From positions 558,001 through 622,000 of the forward strand of contig JAHEWK010000024.1 in the NCBI GenBank assembly GCA_020740775.1: a stretch of DNA of 64,000 bases, written 5' to 3'. The notes below the pieces were generated by a model. The model was not told the DNA's origin. It was given only the letters and a program-made list of their open reading frames with translations, and made no database searches. Positions 22,874 to 32,832 of the stretch are shown piece after piece. Both the position numbers and the translations under genes were made by a program. Source of the DNA: Ilyonectria destructans (taxonomy: Eukaryota > Ascomycota > Sordariomycetes > Hypocreales > Nectriaceae). Numbering within the stretch: position 1 is the first letter of the stretch; each line of letters opens with the position of its first letter.

Positions 22874-25807
22874 TTATAGTGCCGTGATGAACGACTCAAC
22901 CGATTGCTTCCCTCGCGGGGCATCGCCCAACGCACTCCCATGCCATCCCGCAGCCGTACCTCGGCCACTTCCGCTCGGCGCCCCCGCCGGCTTCTCCCGG
23001 GCTGACCTCCGCGCGCGGCCCGAGCTCGACCCCGATCTCGAGCCCCCGGCCGACGCAGCTTCGGAGCTCATCATCATGGTCCTCGTGCCTCTGCGCCCAG
23101 CGGCTGGCCGGTCCACGGAGCTCATGCCGTCGGACGCCGCCTCCTCCCGCTCAAAGTAATCCTCATACTCGTCGTACTCGTCATCGTCCGCCTCCGCCTC
23201 GCTCCGCCCGCTCGCGCTGCTGCCCCACGTCTGCGACACCAGCCAGCAATGCGAGCGCTCGTGCGCGTCGGCCCCGATGCCGTTGTTGTCGCTGCGCTGG
23301 CGGCCGCCGCGCTTCCACGGCGGGATGCGCGTGCCCTTCAGCCGCGGGTTGAGATGGTAGCTGACGCCCTCGTGGTGCCGCACCCGCGCGTCGTCGACTG
23401 ACACTGACGCCAGCGTCTGGAGGATCCCGTAGAGGAGCACCCACCGGCCCCGCCGCGCCGCCGAGGGGTCCACTTCGCCGACGCGGTCGCCCTTTTCGAA
23501 CCGCACGAAGGCGTCCACAAGGTCGCTCTGGATGAAGTCGCTCCCTAGTGCGTAGATGTTGGTGCTCTCAGTGTACGCCAGCTGCACCCGTCGCTCCATA
23601 GCTCCGGCCCGTGAACCTGGTCCGGCATTGCTCGCCGCATCGGGCTTCTTGCTATACTTGAACAGTCCACCCTCTTTACCAGTAGACGGCGTAACGTTCG
23701 GCGGGATAGACTCCGGGATTAATGGATACGGATGCGGGATGTGCGGGAAGCGCAGCTTGTTATCGAACTCGATGAGCATGTCCGTCATGGGCGCCTCGGC
23801 CGAATCCGCCTCAAACGCCATGTTGCCGCTCTCCGATGCCATCATCCACTTGCGTCCCGATCGCGCCTCCGACACATCCCACACAATGTCTCGGTCGACG
23901 AGGTAGTCGTACAGCGCGCTAAAGTCTTGCTGCAGCGACATGGCTACCGTGCGAGTGAGCCACATGTCCTCCCCGACGTCACCGTCTGACTCCCGAGACG
24001 ATCCCGGTCGTGAAGATGTCTGTGGCGCTGGCGGCCAAGATCCGTAAATCTTAGTATAATGACTTTGGAGCATCTCCTGAAGACGGTCTGCAGCGCCCCG
24101 TGCAGGTCCATTCGCGGCCGCCCCGGCCGCTGCCCACATGTCTCCGTACGAGAACTCACTCAGTCGTTCCTCAGCCGCCTGCACGCGAAGCTGCGTCTCG
24201 AGTGTCGCCCGCTCTAGCAGCGCGCGCGCAATAGGCGTGGTATGTTTAATGTCCGGGCACCGCTCGAGCTCACCGTCCATACCGGCGCAGTGGATGAAGC
24301 TCTCCCGCCAGCCGTCCTCCCAGCGCACGTCCGGGCTCTCGGCCCACGCCAGCAGCGAGACAGCCGTGGCCGGGTCGGAGCGCACGTCGTCGATGCCGCG
24401 CACCGAGAGGTACTTGACAATCTGCGCCACGTTATCGTTGTCTGGCGGCATGTAGCTGTCAAGGCGCGTATGCAAGTCCGATAGTGCTTGATAGAGCGAC
24501 ATCCCGACGAGGGAGGCATGGTACAGCACGGCGAAGACGTTGCGCGTAGTGATTTGGTGCCGCAGTTGGTCGGCGCGGTTAAGATTCGCCGGTGGGGGAA
24601 AGTACATCTCGTATGAGATCTGACCCTCCAGCTCATCGCGCGAGCTGGCTTCCTCCGAGATGGGAGGCGTCAGCGGGCCATCACGGCCGAGGCCGTCCCG
24701 TCCCAAGCTGAGATGGGTTCCGTATCCCGCGGGCGACGGAGGCAAGTAAATATCCTCTTCGTTCGAGCCCTCGCGCAGCAACGTGACAAGGAAGCGACTC
24801 TCAGTTGCCTCGATGATGTGCGACGACAGGCGAAGACTGGGCGGCTGCTTGGGCGCTTGACCCTTCCGGCCCAGGAAGATCAGCACGTCGCCATTGGGAT
24901 CCCACAGCTCCGGGTCCTTGCGGAGCTTGTTCCACCGCGCCACCGGTCGCCCGGCGCCGATCCAGCGTCGGATGGTGGGCATTGCTGCGGCCGGGGGCTG
25001 TGGGATCGGCGGCAGCTTCGTCGTGGGCGGCGGGCCGATTGGCTTAGTGTCCCATGGGTTCTGCGGGCTCGGCGGGGACGGCAGAGGCTGTTGCTGGTAC
25101 TGGTACGGCATAGGAGGCGGTGCGGTCTGGATGGGCATGAGATATTTGTCGTAGCCTTGGTTTTCGTAGCCTTGGTTTTCGTAGCCTTGGTTTTCGTAGC
25201 CCTGGTTCTCATCGTGGCCCATGACGGTTCCGGGTCTCACTGTCGCCGCGCTCGGGGGCCGCTCGACGCTTCCTCGTCTTGCGCCGGGAGCCTCGTCCTC
25301 CCTATCCTTCTTGCGGAAGGCAAACGTCTTTGCCAAACCCCTGCGGACGTCATCGCTCCGCTTGTCCAGCCTGCTCCGCAATCCGCTCTTCTCGATGTTG
25401 CTGACCTCGTCCGTCTTCACCGAGGGCTTGCGGGGCCGGTTATACCCCCAGTCAGCGGGCGGCCCCTGTTGCATCGCGGCCATGTAGCGAGGATCGGGCA
25501 CCATCATCATCGGCGTGGGCGGCCCTCCGTGCATGGCCATGTTGTTGCCCCAACCCTGGGCCGCATATCTCGGGTCGCCGCCCATCTGCGTCACCATCGG
25601 CGTCACCATCGGCGCCTGGAAGTTGAGATACTGCGGGCTGGTGGGTCCCGCTACGCCGGCCGGGAGGGGCGGGAGTGGGAAGTCCGGGATGGCGTTCGGG
25701 TCGGAGTGGTTGGACGAGGTGGCCGATGCAGGACGGCCATTGCTGCTGCCGTTTCTCGGTCTCACCTCCGTCTTCTTTTTGCGCGCGATGGCGCTTCGTC
25801 CAGACAT
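22874..25807 (-). CDS. Conserved fungal protein of unknown function (DUF8004-like)
   Basis: A single exon encodes 977 aa, starting at the ATG at 25807. The N-terminus is disordered and rich in Pro, Met, Asn and basic residues, with four tandem ENQGY pentapeptides near residues 200-220. A folded middle begins at RRWIGAGRPVARWNKLRKD and runs through LFGRKG-like, YLPPSP, RNVFAVLYHASLVG and WAESPDVRWEDGWRESF segments to FEKGDRVGEVDPSAARRGRW and LYGILQTLASVSVD. This central region resembles a family shared by filamentous ascomycetes that I believe is the domain of unknown function DUF8004; I could not check that. The C-terminus is acidic, then Ser/Gly/Arg-rich. There are no membrane segments. Its role is unknown. 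Antisense frames (for example 24713-25837) are shadows of its codon bias. Confidence 0.8.
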   Translation of the reverse strand: MSGRSAIARKKKTEVRPRNGSSNGRPASATSSNHSDPNAIPDFPLPPLPAGVAGPTSPQYLNFQAPMVTPMVTQMGGDPRYAAQGWGNNMAMHGGPPTPMMMVPDPRYMAAMQQGPPADWGYNRPRKPSVKTDEVSNIEKSGLRSRLDKRSDDVRRGLAKTFAFRKKDREDEAPGARRGSVERPPSAATVRPGTVMGHDENQGYENQGYENQGYENQGYDKYLMPIQTAPPPMPYQYQQQPLPSPPSPQNPWDTKPIGPPPTTKLPPIPQPPAAAMPTIRRWIGAGRPVARWNKLRKDPELWDPNGDVLIFLGRKGQAPKQPPSLRLSSHIIEATESRFLVTLLREGSNEEDIYLPPSPAGYGTHLSLGRDGLGRDGPLTPPISEEASSRDELEGQISYEMYFPPPANLNRADQLRHQITTRNVFAVLYHASLVGMSLYQALSDLHTRLDSYMPPDNDNVAQIVKYLSVRGIDDVRSDPATAVSLLAWAESPDVRWEDGWRESFIHCAGMDGELERCPDIKHTTPIARALLERATLETQLRVQAAEERLSEFSYGDMWAAAGAAANGPARGAADRLQEMLQSHYTKIYGSWPPAPQTSSRPGSSRESDGDVGEDMWLTRTVAMSLQQDFSALYDYLVDRDIVWDVSEARSGRKWMMASESGNMAFEADSAEAPMTDMLIEFDNKLRFPHIPHPYPLIPESIPPNVTPSTGKEGGLFKYSKKPDAASNAGPGSRAGAMERRVQLAYTESTNIYALGSDFIQSDLVDAFVRFEKGDRVGEVDPSAARRGRWVLLYGILQTLASVSVDDARVRHHEGVSYHLNPRLKGTRIPPWKRGGRQRSDNNGIGADAHERSHCWLVSQTWGSSASGRSEAEADDDEYDEYEDYFEREEAASDGMSSVDRPAAGRRGTRTMMMSSEAASAGGSRSGSSSGRARRSAREKPAGAPSGSGRGTAAGWHGSALGDAPRGKQSVESFITAL
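25151..25210 (-). repeat. Four 15-bp coding tandem repeats (ENQGY)
   Basis: Three identical 15-bp units and a fourth with two changes encode ENQGY x4 on the minus strand, inside the disordered N-terminus of the large unknown protein. Exact copies suggest recent slippage, so copy number may vary between strains. Confidence 0.9.
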
Positions 25808-28800
25808 GGCCGGTTGTTGGGGGTGGTTGTTGAATAAAGTATGTAAGTGGGGGAGGGTGTGCACCTCAACTGTTCAACAAGACAGACACTGTAACAGACT
25901 CCGGGGTATCCAAGAAGCAACAAGACAGAAGAGTGCAAAAAGGGTATCTGGGTATACAAGTATGTGCAGGAGTGAGTTACGTCGTCGCTCCTGGACTGAC
26001 GGGGAGGCTTGTTTCGACTGGTTGTGATGACGAGGCGATTGGCTTGTTTTTGTACAGACGCAGAATAATAATGCTGGAATTAGATGGTCAATTGGCCAGA
26101 CCCGTTGCCCCATACAGCCAATGGCAGATCCTGTCGTGAAAGGGAATTGTGATATCTCGTTTTTGTCGCTCCACGGCCGTCGCGTAAGCAAAAGCGCAGC
26201 AAGGTCTTATTACACAGAGCTGACTCGACGGGTGTTTTGCAGCTCGTTGCGCCCGCTGGATGACGCACCCAGCAGTGCGAGGTGAGACTTTGCCAATCCC
26301 TCTCCTCTAGTGCAGTCGTACGCGGCAGGACTGGGTTGGAACGGCCGAAGCGTGTTTCTCCTGTGCGTCTGGCGAGCGAAGGGGCATCTGCCTGGTATTA
26401 AGTAGCGTTGCCAAGGGAGGGAGCGAGCGCCGTGGTCCGTTTTTTTTGCTTGTTCTTCCTTCTAGGGCCGCCGCGGGGATGCAGATCAACGAATAAGTAA
26501 ATGAAAGAATGGCCAAGGGAACCCCGAACGTCTAAGTCGACGCGAATGGGGGCGGGGGGGGACACGGAGGTTCTTGAGTCAAGGGCCGAGCGGACGTTTC
26601 GGCACCAAGCAAAAGAGAAGGAAAGCTTGTCGAGTCTCGAATATTCCGCCAGAGCAGTAGCGCCAGGGACAACGTACTCCGTAGGCAACTCTGGGTGGCG
26701 GCCTCAACTCAAAGCGCTCGAGTGTGCATCGGGGGCATCTCATCCAGGCCGGCGAGGGCTTGAACCTGGCAGGGGAAGAATTATGGCCCCCCGAGATGAG
26801 ACGGGGTCAGAATTTAGACAAGAGTCTTGGATCTGGCGGCCCGGATAGGCATCTCGGTCCAGCATTGGTAGGTCGCTGGCTGATAAGGGTGGCATGTCTC
26901 AAGACTAAGACCCTGGACAGCAATCGGAACTTGGGATGTGTGGTCGCGACCAACTGATAAGCAAGCGTTGGCTTTCTGTGGGAGGGACCGATGGGCCAAT
27001 CACGGGGGCAGGGACCTGGGGACTACCGACAGCACGGCGTACACTCGACGGGGGGCTCCACGTACTGTACCTACATGATCGGAGGCACGGCATGCACAGA
27101 ACCTTTGCTTTTGCTCTGCCTGCGACCGGGACGGTGGCATCGGTTGGTGCGTTGGCGTGGGCAGCATGTATCAGGGCGGCGGTATGTGTGTGCAGTCGTA
27201 TGTATGCAGTACCGATTGGCAGGCCGGTGTAGTAATTGAACGTGTAAACAAAGCCTGCGTAGTATTTATCTCTATTGCTTTTTACGGCACCCGCGGAGTA
27301 AGAAAACACCAAAAAGATATAGAGATAGCGATCATCGATCGGCCTCCCAACGCAACGTGGGCCCGTGGATCGCTGGCCCCGTGGCACCGTGGCCCGCGGA
27401 TGGATACGCAGCCTGGGGAAGCATGCGGTTTGTCATGGGGCTCACAAATCCACCCTCGTCCCTTCTTGCGCCTCGTCGCCCCGCGCCGTTATTTGCTTTT
27501 TTAGGGCCTTGGGGGGAGCTTTTCTTATCTTTCTTCCCAGTGACAATCCCTACAGCCAAGAGACGTTATAAGCCATGGGATATTAATGCGCCCCCCCGCC
27601 GCCGTCACCCCGTCGGCCCTCCACTCCCCCCCTGGTCACCGGCGACTTTGTCCACGCAAGGCACTCGCCGGGGGCCGAGATGATGGATTTGGTTAATTAG
27701 TCCTACTACCAGGGGGGGGCTCACCTCAAGCCAGTGAGCTTTTGGTTTTGTGGCTTGCATTCGTTCGGCAGCACTACCGGCCACCGTCGCCGTTCTCCGT
27801 TCATGCTCGAGAATTGCTCGCAAGCGATGCCTGGAAAAAGCTTGGGATCCAGGACGATAAGATGCAGCACCGGACATTATCACACATATACGGACGGCTT
27901 CCGACGTTTCAGGCGCGGGCAGCCAGGCCGGTGATGGTGGCATAATATCCAGCGGAGATGCTGAAAGGTTGAGATGCATCGCAAACGGGCGCAGGCCACA
28001 TTTTAACCGTATTAACAGAGAGAGTCCCAATGCGCAACGCATGGCACGCAGGGTTTGAGGTAATTAATCCACCCAGCCCAAGAAGCCAGACTACAATACC
28101 TAGCCGTTCCCAGCGCTCTGTTCCAATGCCCACATCGTCATCCTCGCGCCCTATCCCATCCCGTTCCATCCCGTGCAGTCCCGTCTTTTCCGCGCCCCGA
28201 CCCCTGCAGCCGTTGCAGCCACCGGCGCCGCGTAGCCTCCTCTGGCTCCGTCCCACGCGAACGGGAGCTACCGCCGTCGCAGGATTCTGCTGTTACTGTG
28301 TATTAATTACGGCCTGGGCACAGCGAGGCCAAGCCACCGTCTGTGTTGGTACATACTGCCCCGCTGGCGGCATGGGGGTTGTGGCGCCCTCACCGGAGAC
28401 GTGCAGACGTATCTCGTATCAATCGATAGCCAAGGCCTTAGCTCGTCAACACCACGGCAATCATCATGACCAGCCCAAATAAGAACACCGCTCTCCCTCC
28501 AGAACCTTAGAAAACCTCTTCCAGCTCACGTAGTTTACACTTTTACACTTTCCAACCTCGGACCATTCCCCTCCGCGTCCTCCGCAGTGCGTGATTCGTT
28601 CCCCTCGACGTGACCCCTTCAATCCCCCTCAAAAGGGAAATTCCGCCAATCGGCAATTAAGCCAGAACCCCAGCCCTAGGGCATTCGCGGTCCCAAAACC
28701 ACCTGCACTGGGTCCAAGTTTCCTGTTATACGTGCGCGTAAACCTCAGGATGGGGTCATTGAAGGAGTCAAGATGGAGGTACGCGTACATAAGGACACTC

Positions 28801-28916
28801 TGAATGCCTGGAAAATGGTTGTTTCGTTTCAGTGACTCTGCGACGACTCCAGGAGAGCCAGAAACCACCACGAACACCGTAACTGCACCGGCATTTGTAT
28901 TCCAACATCCCTCACC
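25808..28916. other. 3.1-kb non-coding region
   Basis: This is the largest gap in the window, between divergent starts of the DUF8004-like gene and the GH43 gene. Open frames up to ~160 codons occur, but they overlap on opposite strands, lack domains and run through poly-G/C tracts (near 26550, 27590 and 27710). No gene, tRNA or repeat array can be supported. It probably holds two long promoters. Confidence 0.45.
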
Positions 28917-29958
28917 ATGAAGTTCTGGAGCTTCCTCAGGGCCCTTGTGCCTATCGCCCTGCTGGCCACCGAGGCGTCTGCTTACGCCGACCCCGGAGCC
29001 TGCAGCGGCGCGTGCTGGTCTCACGACCCCAGCGTCATCCGCCGAACCAGCGATGGCGTCTACTTTCGATTCGAGACGGGCAGCAAGATCGGCATCTGGA
29101 AGGCCTCTTCCTTGACCGGCTCGTGGGTGTACCAGGGAGCTGCTATTCCCGCCGGTAGCATCATCAACCTGACTGGAAAGGATGACTTGTGGGTGAGTGC
29201 AGCATAACGTCAAGATACAAACCAGTCCGAGGTCAACACTAACACCATGCAAGGCCCCCGACGTCCAAAAGGTTGGAAGCCAGTACATCATGTACTACAC
29301 CGTCTCTTCGTTCGGCTCGCAGAACTCGGCCATTGGATATGCCACCTCGACCACCATGGAGTACGGCTCATGGACCGACCACGGCTCCACCGGCGTCACG
29401 TCCGACTCGTCCAAGACGTACAATGCCATCGACGGCAACCTCATCAGCGACACGTCCGGCAACTACTACCTCAACTTCGGTTCCTTCTGGGGCGACATCT
29501 ACCAGGTCAAGATGAACTCGGCGGCCACCAAGGCCTCGGGTACCCCCTATCAGATCGCCTTCAACAGCACCGGCTCGCAGGCCCTCGAGGGTGCCAACAT
29601 GTACTACCGCTCCGACTACTACTACCTGTTCTTCAGCTCCGGCATCTGCTGCGGCTACAACACGGCCCTGCCCGCCCAGGGTGAGGAGTACAAGATCTTC
29701 GTCTGCCGCTCCACCAGCGTCAGCGGACCGTTTGTCGACAAGAACGGCAAGAGTTGCACCACCGCCAACGGTGGCACACTGGTCCTCTCCAGCCACGGCA
29801 ACGTCTACGGAGCAGGTGGACAGGGCGTGTTTGCTGACCCTACATACGGCACCGTCCTGTACTACCACTACGCCGACAAGACGAAGGGCCTGGCCGACGC
29901 CAACTATCAATTTGGCTGGAACACAGTCACCTGGAGCAGCGGCTGGCCCAGCGTGTAA
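28917..29958 (+). CDS. Secreted GH43 endo-1,5-alpha-L-arabinanase
   Basis: Two exons (28917-29192, 29254-29958; 61-nt intron) encode 326 aa, close to the ~320 aa of fungal arabinanases. The enzyme cleaves alpha-1,5 links in pectic arabinan outside the cell. A signal peptide occupies about residues 1-22 ([17 protein letters not shown]). The five-bladed propeller catalytic triad of GH43 is visible: base Asp37 (WSHDPSV), pKa-modulating Asp152 ([10 protein letters not shown]) and acid Glu204 (ALEGANMYY). DDLWAPDV and the end [12 protein letters not shown] are also typical. No carbohydrate-binding module is attached. All catalytic residues are present, so it should be active. Plant cell wall degradation suggests a plant-associated or saprotrophic life, though many fungi carry such enzymes. 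Confidence 0.93.
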
Positions 29959-30556
29959 ACGAAGAAAGTCAAGATTGCCATGTGTCGTTTCATGGCTGAC
30001 GGAAACCCCCTGCAGAGCCCATGATTGCTTCTTCCGTGTACATATTTTGAACCACATATCCTGCGCATAAGATGCATATGCATCGCGACGTCACGTTGCT
30101 GGCGACCAATGTACATTCGCGCAAGAGAGAGCTTCACATACATCGCCTCGGGATAGCACTCGGGCGCGTAATGACAATCATGAAACACGATAATGTGCCG
30201 AACAAAGCAACTAGAGGTGGGGGAAACGTTTTGTTTAAAGTAGCCAATCCATTTTCCAACAGGAAAGGTCTACTAAGTCGTTACGTACTAATTGCGCCAA
30301 ATTTACATCCAGCTCCAGTCGCCAGGAGCGTTTCGTGTGAGTGTATAAAGTAACACTCGCGTTTCGTGAGTCCTGAGGGTATCTCCCAACCGTGTCCCGT
30401 CGCAATCCAGCACGAAAAAGAAAAATAGAAGGACAAGCCAAACAAGCCAGACGTAGGAAATCGTTAAACCAATAGTCGACAATTTCCTCCTCCATCGCCA
30501 AGTTTTGAAGCGGTTTCGTATTGAATCGATTCGTTTTGAGTACTGCCGGAATCCGT
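29959..30556. other. Convergent spacer, GH43 / second MARVEL gene
   Basis: 598 bp between two facing stop codons. No coding signal. It is expected to hold both 3' UTRs. Confidence 0.5.
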
Positions 30557-31097
30557 TTAAGCAACTCCGTGGCCGGGCTTGGTGGTATCGGCGTGGGCGC
30601 TGTGGCCGCGCGAGCGCATAAAGGCGAGGCCTTCCATGGCAGTCAGGCCAGTGAAGATGGCCCAGATGAAGAAGCCAAATGCGACGGCGGCCTGGGCGCT
30701 CTGGCAGAAGTTATTGCCGTGGCAGTGGGGCACGCCGATAAAGTCGGCCATGGCGATGGATCCGGCGAACCAGAAGATTGTGGTGACGGCGAGTATGGCG
30801 AGACCGACGACGGAGTGGTAGAGACGAACCGCGAAGAGGGGCACTAAGGCGAGGTATACGAGCATGAGGAGCGACCAAATGGAGTTGAAGAGCATGAAGC
30901 TGAACTGCGAGGGGGAGGTGTTGCCGAAGTAAGAAGAGTCGGTTTTGCTGACGACTGTTGAGTAGAGATCTGTTAGCTATTTTTCCCTGATGGGGAAGCA
31001 AAGAAAGTGAAGACTTGCCATATCCGGTGAGACCGAGCTCGATGATGAGCAGAACTGCCAGGACGGCGTGGACAATGGTGATGATGCCGAGAGACAT
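30557..31097 (-). CDS. Small MARVEL-like membrane protein, gene with GC-AG intron
   Basis: Two exons (31097-31019 and 30954-30557) encode 158 aa. Four hydrophobic helices are visible: IITIVHAVLAVLLIIELGLT, FNSIWSLLMLVYLALVPLFA, VVGLAILAVTTIFWFAGSIA and AAVAFGFFIWAIFTGLTAM. This order and length fit a fungal MARVEL protein, probably in the plasma membrane or an endomembrane. The loop between helices 3 and 4 contains GVPHCHGNNFC, a Cys pair as in the larger MARVEL protein upstream. The only donor that joins the two frames is GCAAGT, so the 64-nt intron is of the GC-AG class. The joined codon reads through into VVSKTDSSYFG. The function is otherwise unknown. Confidence 0.78.
30955..31018 (-). 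other. GC-AG intron
   Basis: The donor is ATG|GCAAGT and the acceptor CAACAG, with TAGCTAACAG as a likely branch region. The strong downstream match of the donor (AAGT) is typical of GC-type donors. No GT donor in this interval restores the frame. Confidence 0.7.
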
Positions 31098-32832
31098 GAT
31101 GGCGGTTGAGTTGTGAGCTTGTCGGACGATGAGGAGAGCTACACCAGGTAGACAAAAAGTTGCACGATGACGGAGCTGGCTGGGCGTGGAGGAAGTGATG
31201 CAACTGCGTTGAAGCTATGGAGATGGAGAGACAAGAAGGCAGAGACGGCGATGGCACCAGAGCAAGAGACGAAGTGGGTTGGGTACCATTTAAAAGAAAC
31301 GGCGACTTTGGGCGAGCATGACGGCCTATGACCTATGACCTTTGCTCGAGGCCGCCATTGGGAGTGAATACAAGCGCATCAAGAACAAGCCGGAAGGGAA
31401 ACAACCCGAACAGGGTCAGGCGGACGCCAAAGCGGAACAGCCCTACACTGTCCGCAGTCGAGACGGCGTCAAGGCAAGGCAGCGCAAGCAAGACTGGACG
31501 ATGCTGCCAATCGTCATTCCTAGCGGACCAGGGGGTGTGGTGATCATTGGCGGAGGAGGGTGGTCTCGGCGGTGCGTGCGAGATACTTTCCAGAGGACGC
31601 CTCGCAAGCCCAACGCTTGTTTGGGTTTAACCCGTTGCAGCGCACCAGGCCGTGATTCGACGACAGCGCTCCTGGTGTGTTGCGGTTGTGGCTACAGTGC
31701 AAAAGGCGACTCTCGGCGTGCGGATCCAGCTGGGATGTCCCTCGGATAGGGCGGCCTTGGGCGACGTCTTGGGGTAATGGACAGGGCGTGGTGTAGTGCG
31801 GAATGACAAGTTGAGTGGGCGAGATGCCCTTGTAGCGCCGCGAACATGACGTTTGCAGCGGGCGATGAGGTCATGATGCGTGGCTTGGAGGTGGGCGCTG
31901 ATGGCGCTGGTGGCTTGGCATTGGCGCTGGGGATCCGGCCTCAACGCTGGGAATAACGACTCTGTTTCAGGGTGCTCTGCTGTGTCACTGCCGGTCAGTG
32001 CCATCCAACCATCCAATGCGTTCGTCGCTGGGAGGCCGTACGCCGTGAGAGAGGCTGCAAACTTGGGCGCTTAATCGCCAACCATAAAAATCACGGTCAA
32101 GGTTTGAAGCTTGAGTGAAACAATCCGGCCCCAAGACGTCACGTTCCTTCCCCTGCTCCCTCCTTCCCGGATCATGAAATCGATGATGCATCGATACCTG
32201 AGGTTGGCCCACTTCTTCGTCTCCCCCACTTCTTCGTCCCAGTCCGGACTTCCAATTCTTTGCCAAGGTGCAAGTTTTGACATGAGCTCGGCGAATACGA
32301 ATTCGAATTGCTGTCGAAACACCGTCGCATTCTCTCGCACTTGCGCCTTGTGACTGACGACGACTCTCGCTCTGCTCATCGCCGCTGATGATCAACAGCA
32401 GCGCACAGCCTTAAACAGCCAGCTGAAAAATGCTCTGACTTTAACTATCCCAAGCCACCAATGCCGTACGTAATTGCGCCTCGACTCCCGACGACTCCGG
32501 CATTCGACCCTTGTCGCGCCGTTTGGCATTCTGCATGTCGGCACTCCGCACTGCATCGCAGGTAGTTCCTGTCTGCCTTGATCCCGGCTGTGGTATCGTA
32601 TCCACGTGGTATGCCACGAACGACTGGTCATCAACCCCCAACACGGAACATCCCATAATCAATGCGGAGGCTCAGTTCCTTGGTGGTCAACAAGAGTCGG
32701 CCGGGAGGTTCCGTCGACAGAAAACAATACAATTAAACCCAGAAAGAATTACGCCGCTGTAAACCCAACTCCCAGTTCCCGATTCCCGATTCCCAATTCC
32801 CAGTTCTCAACCCCCAGTTCCGGTCTCCCATC
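31098..32832. other. 1.7-kb non-coding region
   Basis: It lies upstream of the small MARVEL gene and downstream of the rhodopsin-domain gene, both on the minus strand. Short frames carry no recognisable sequence. A pyrimidine-rich repeat of CCCARTTC/CCCGATT-like units lies at 32766-32823, close to the 3' end of the rhodopsin-domain gene. Confidence 0.45.
32766..32823. repeat. Degenerate 7-8 bp tandem repeat (CCCAGTTC / CCCGATT)
   Basis: Seven or so adjacent units of TTCCCGA, TTCCCAA and CCCAGTT type occur just after the stop codon of the rhodopsin-domain gene, probably inside its 3' UTR. Confidence 0.75.

Noticed and set aside
24713..25837. 374-codon frame opposite the DUF8004-like gene
   Set aside because: Arg/Val-rich antisense shadow; the minus-strand gene explains the region fully.
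26905..27387. 160-codon minus frame in the large gap
   Set aside because: No domain, poor start context, competing frames on the plus strand.
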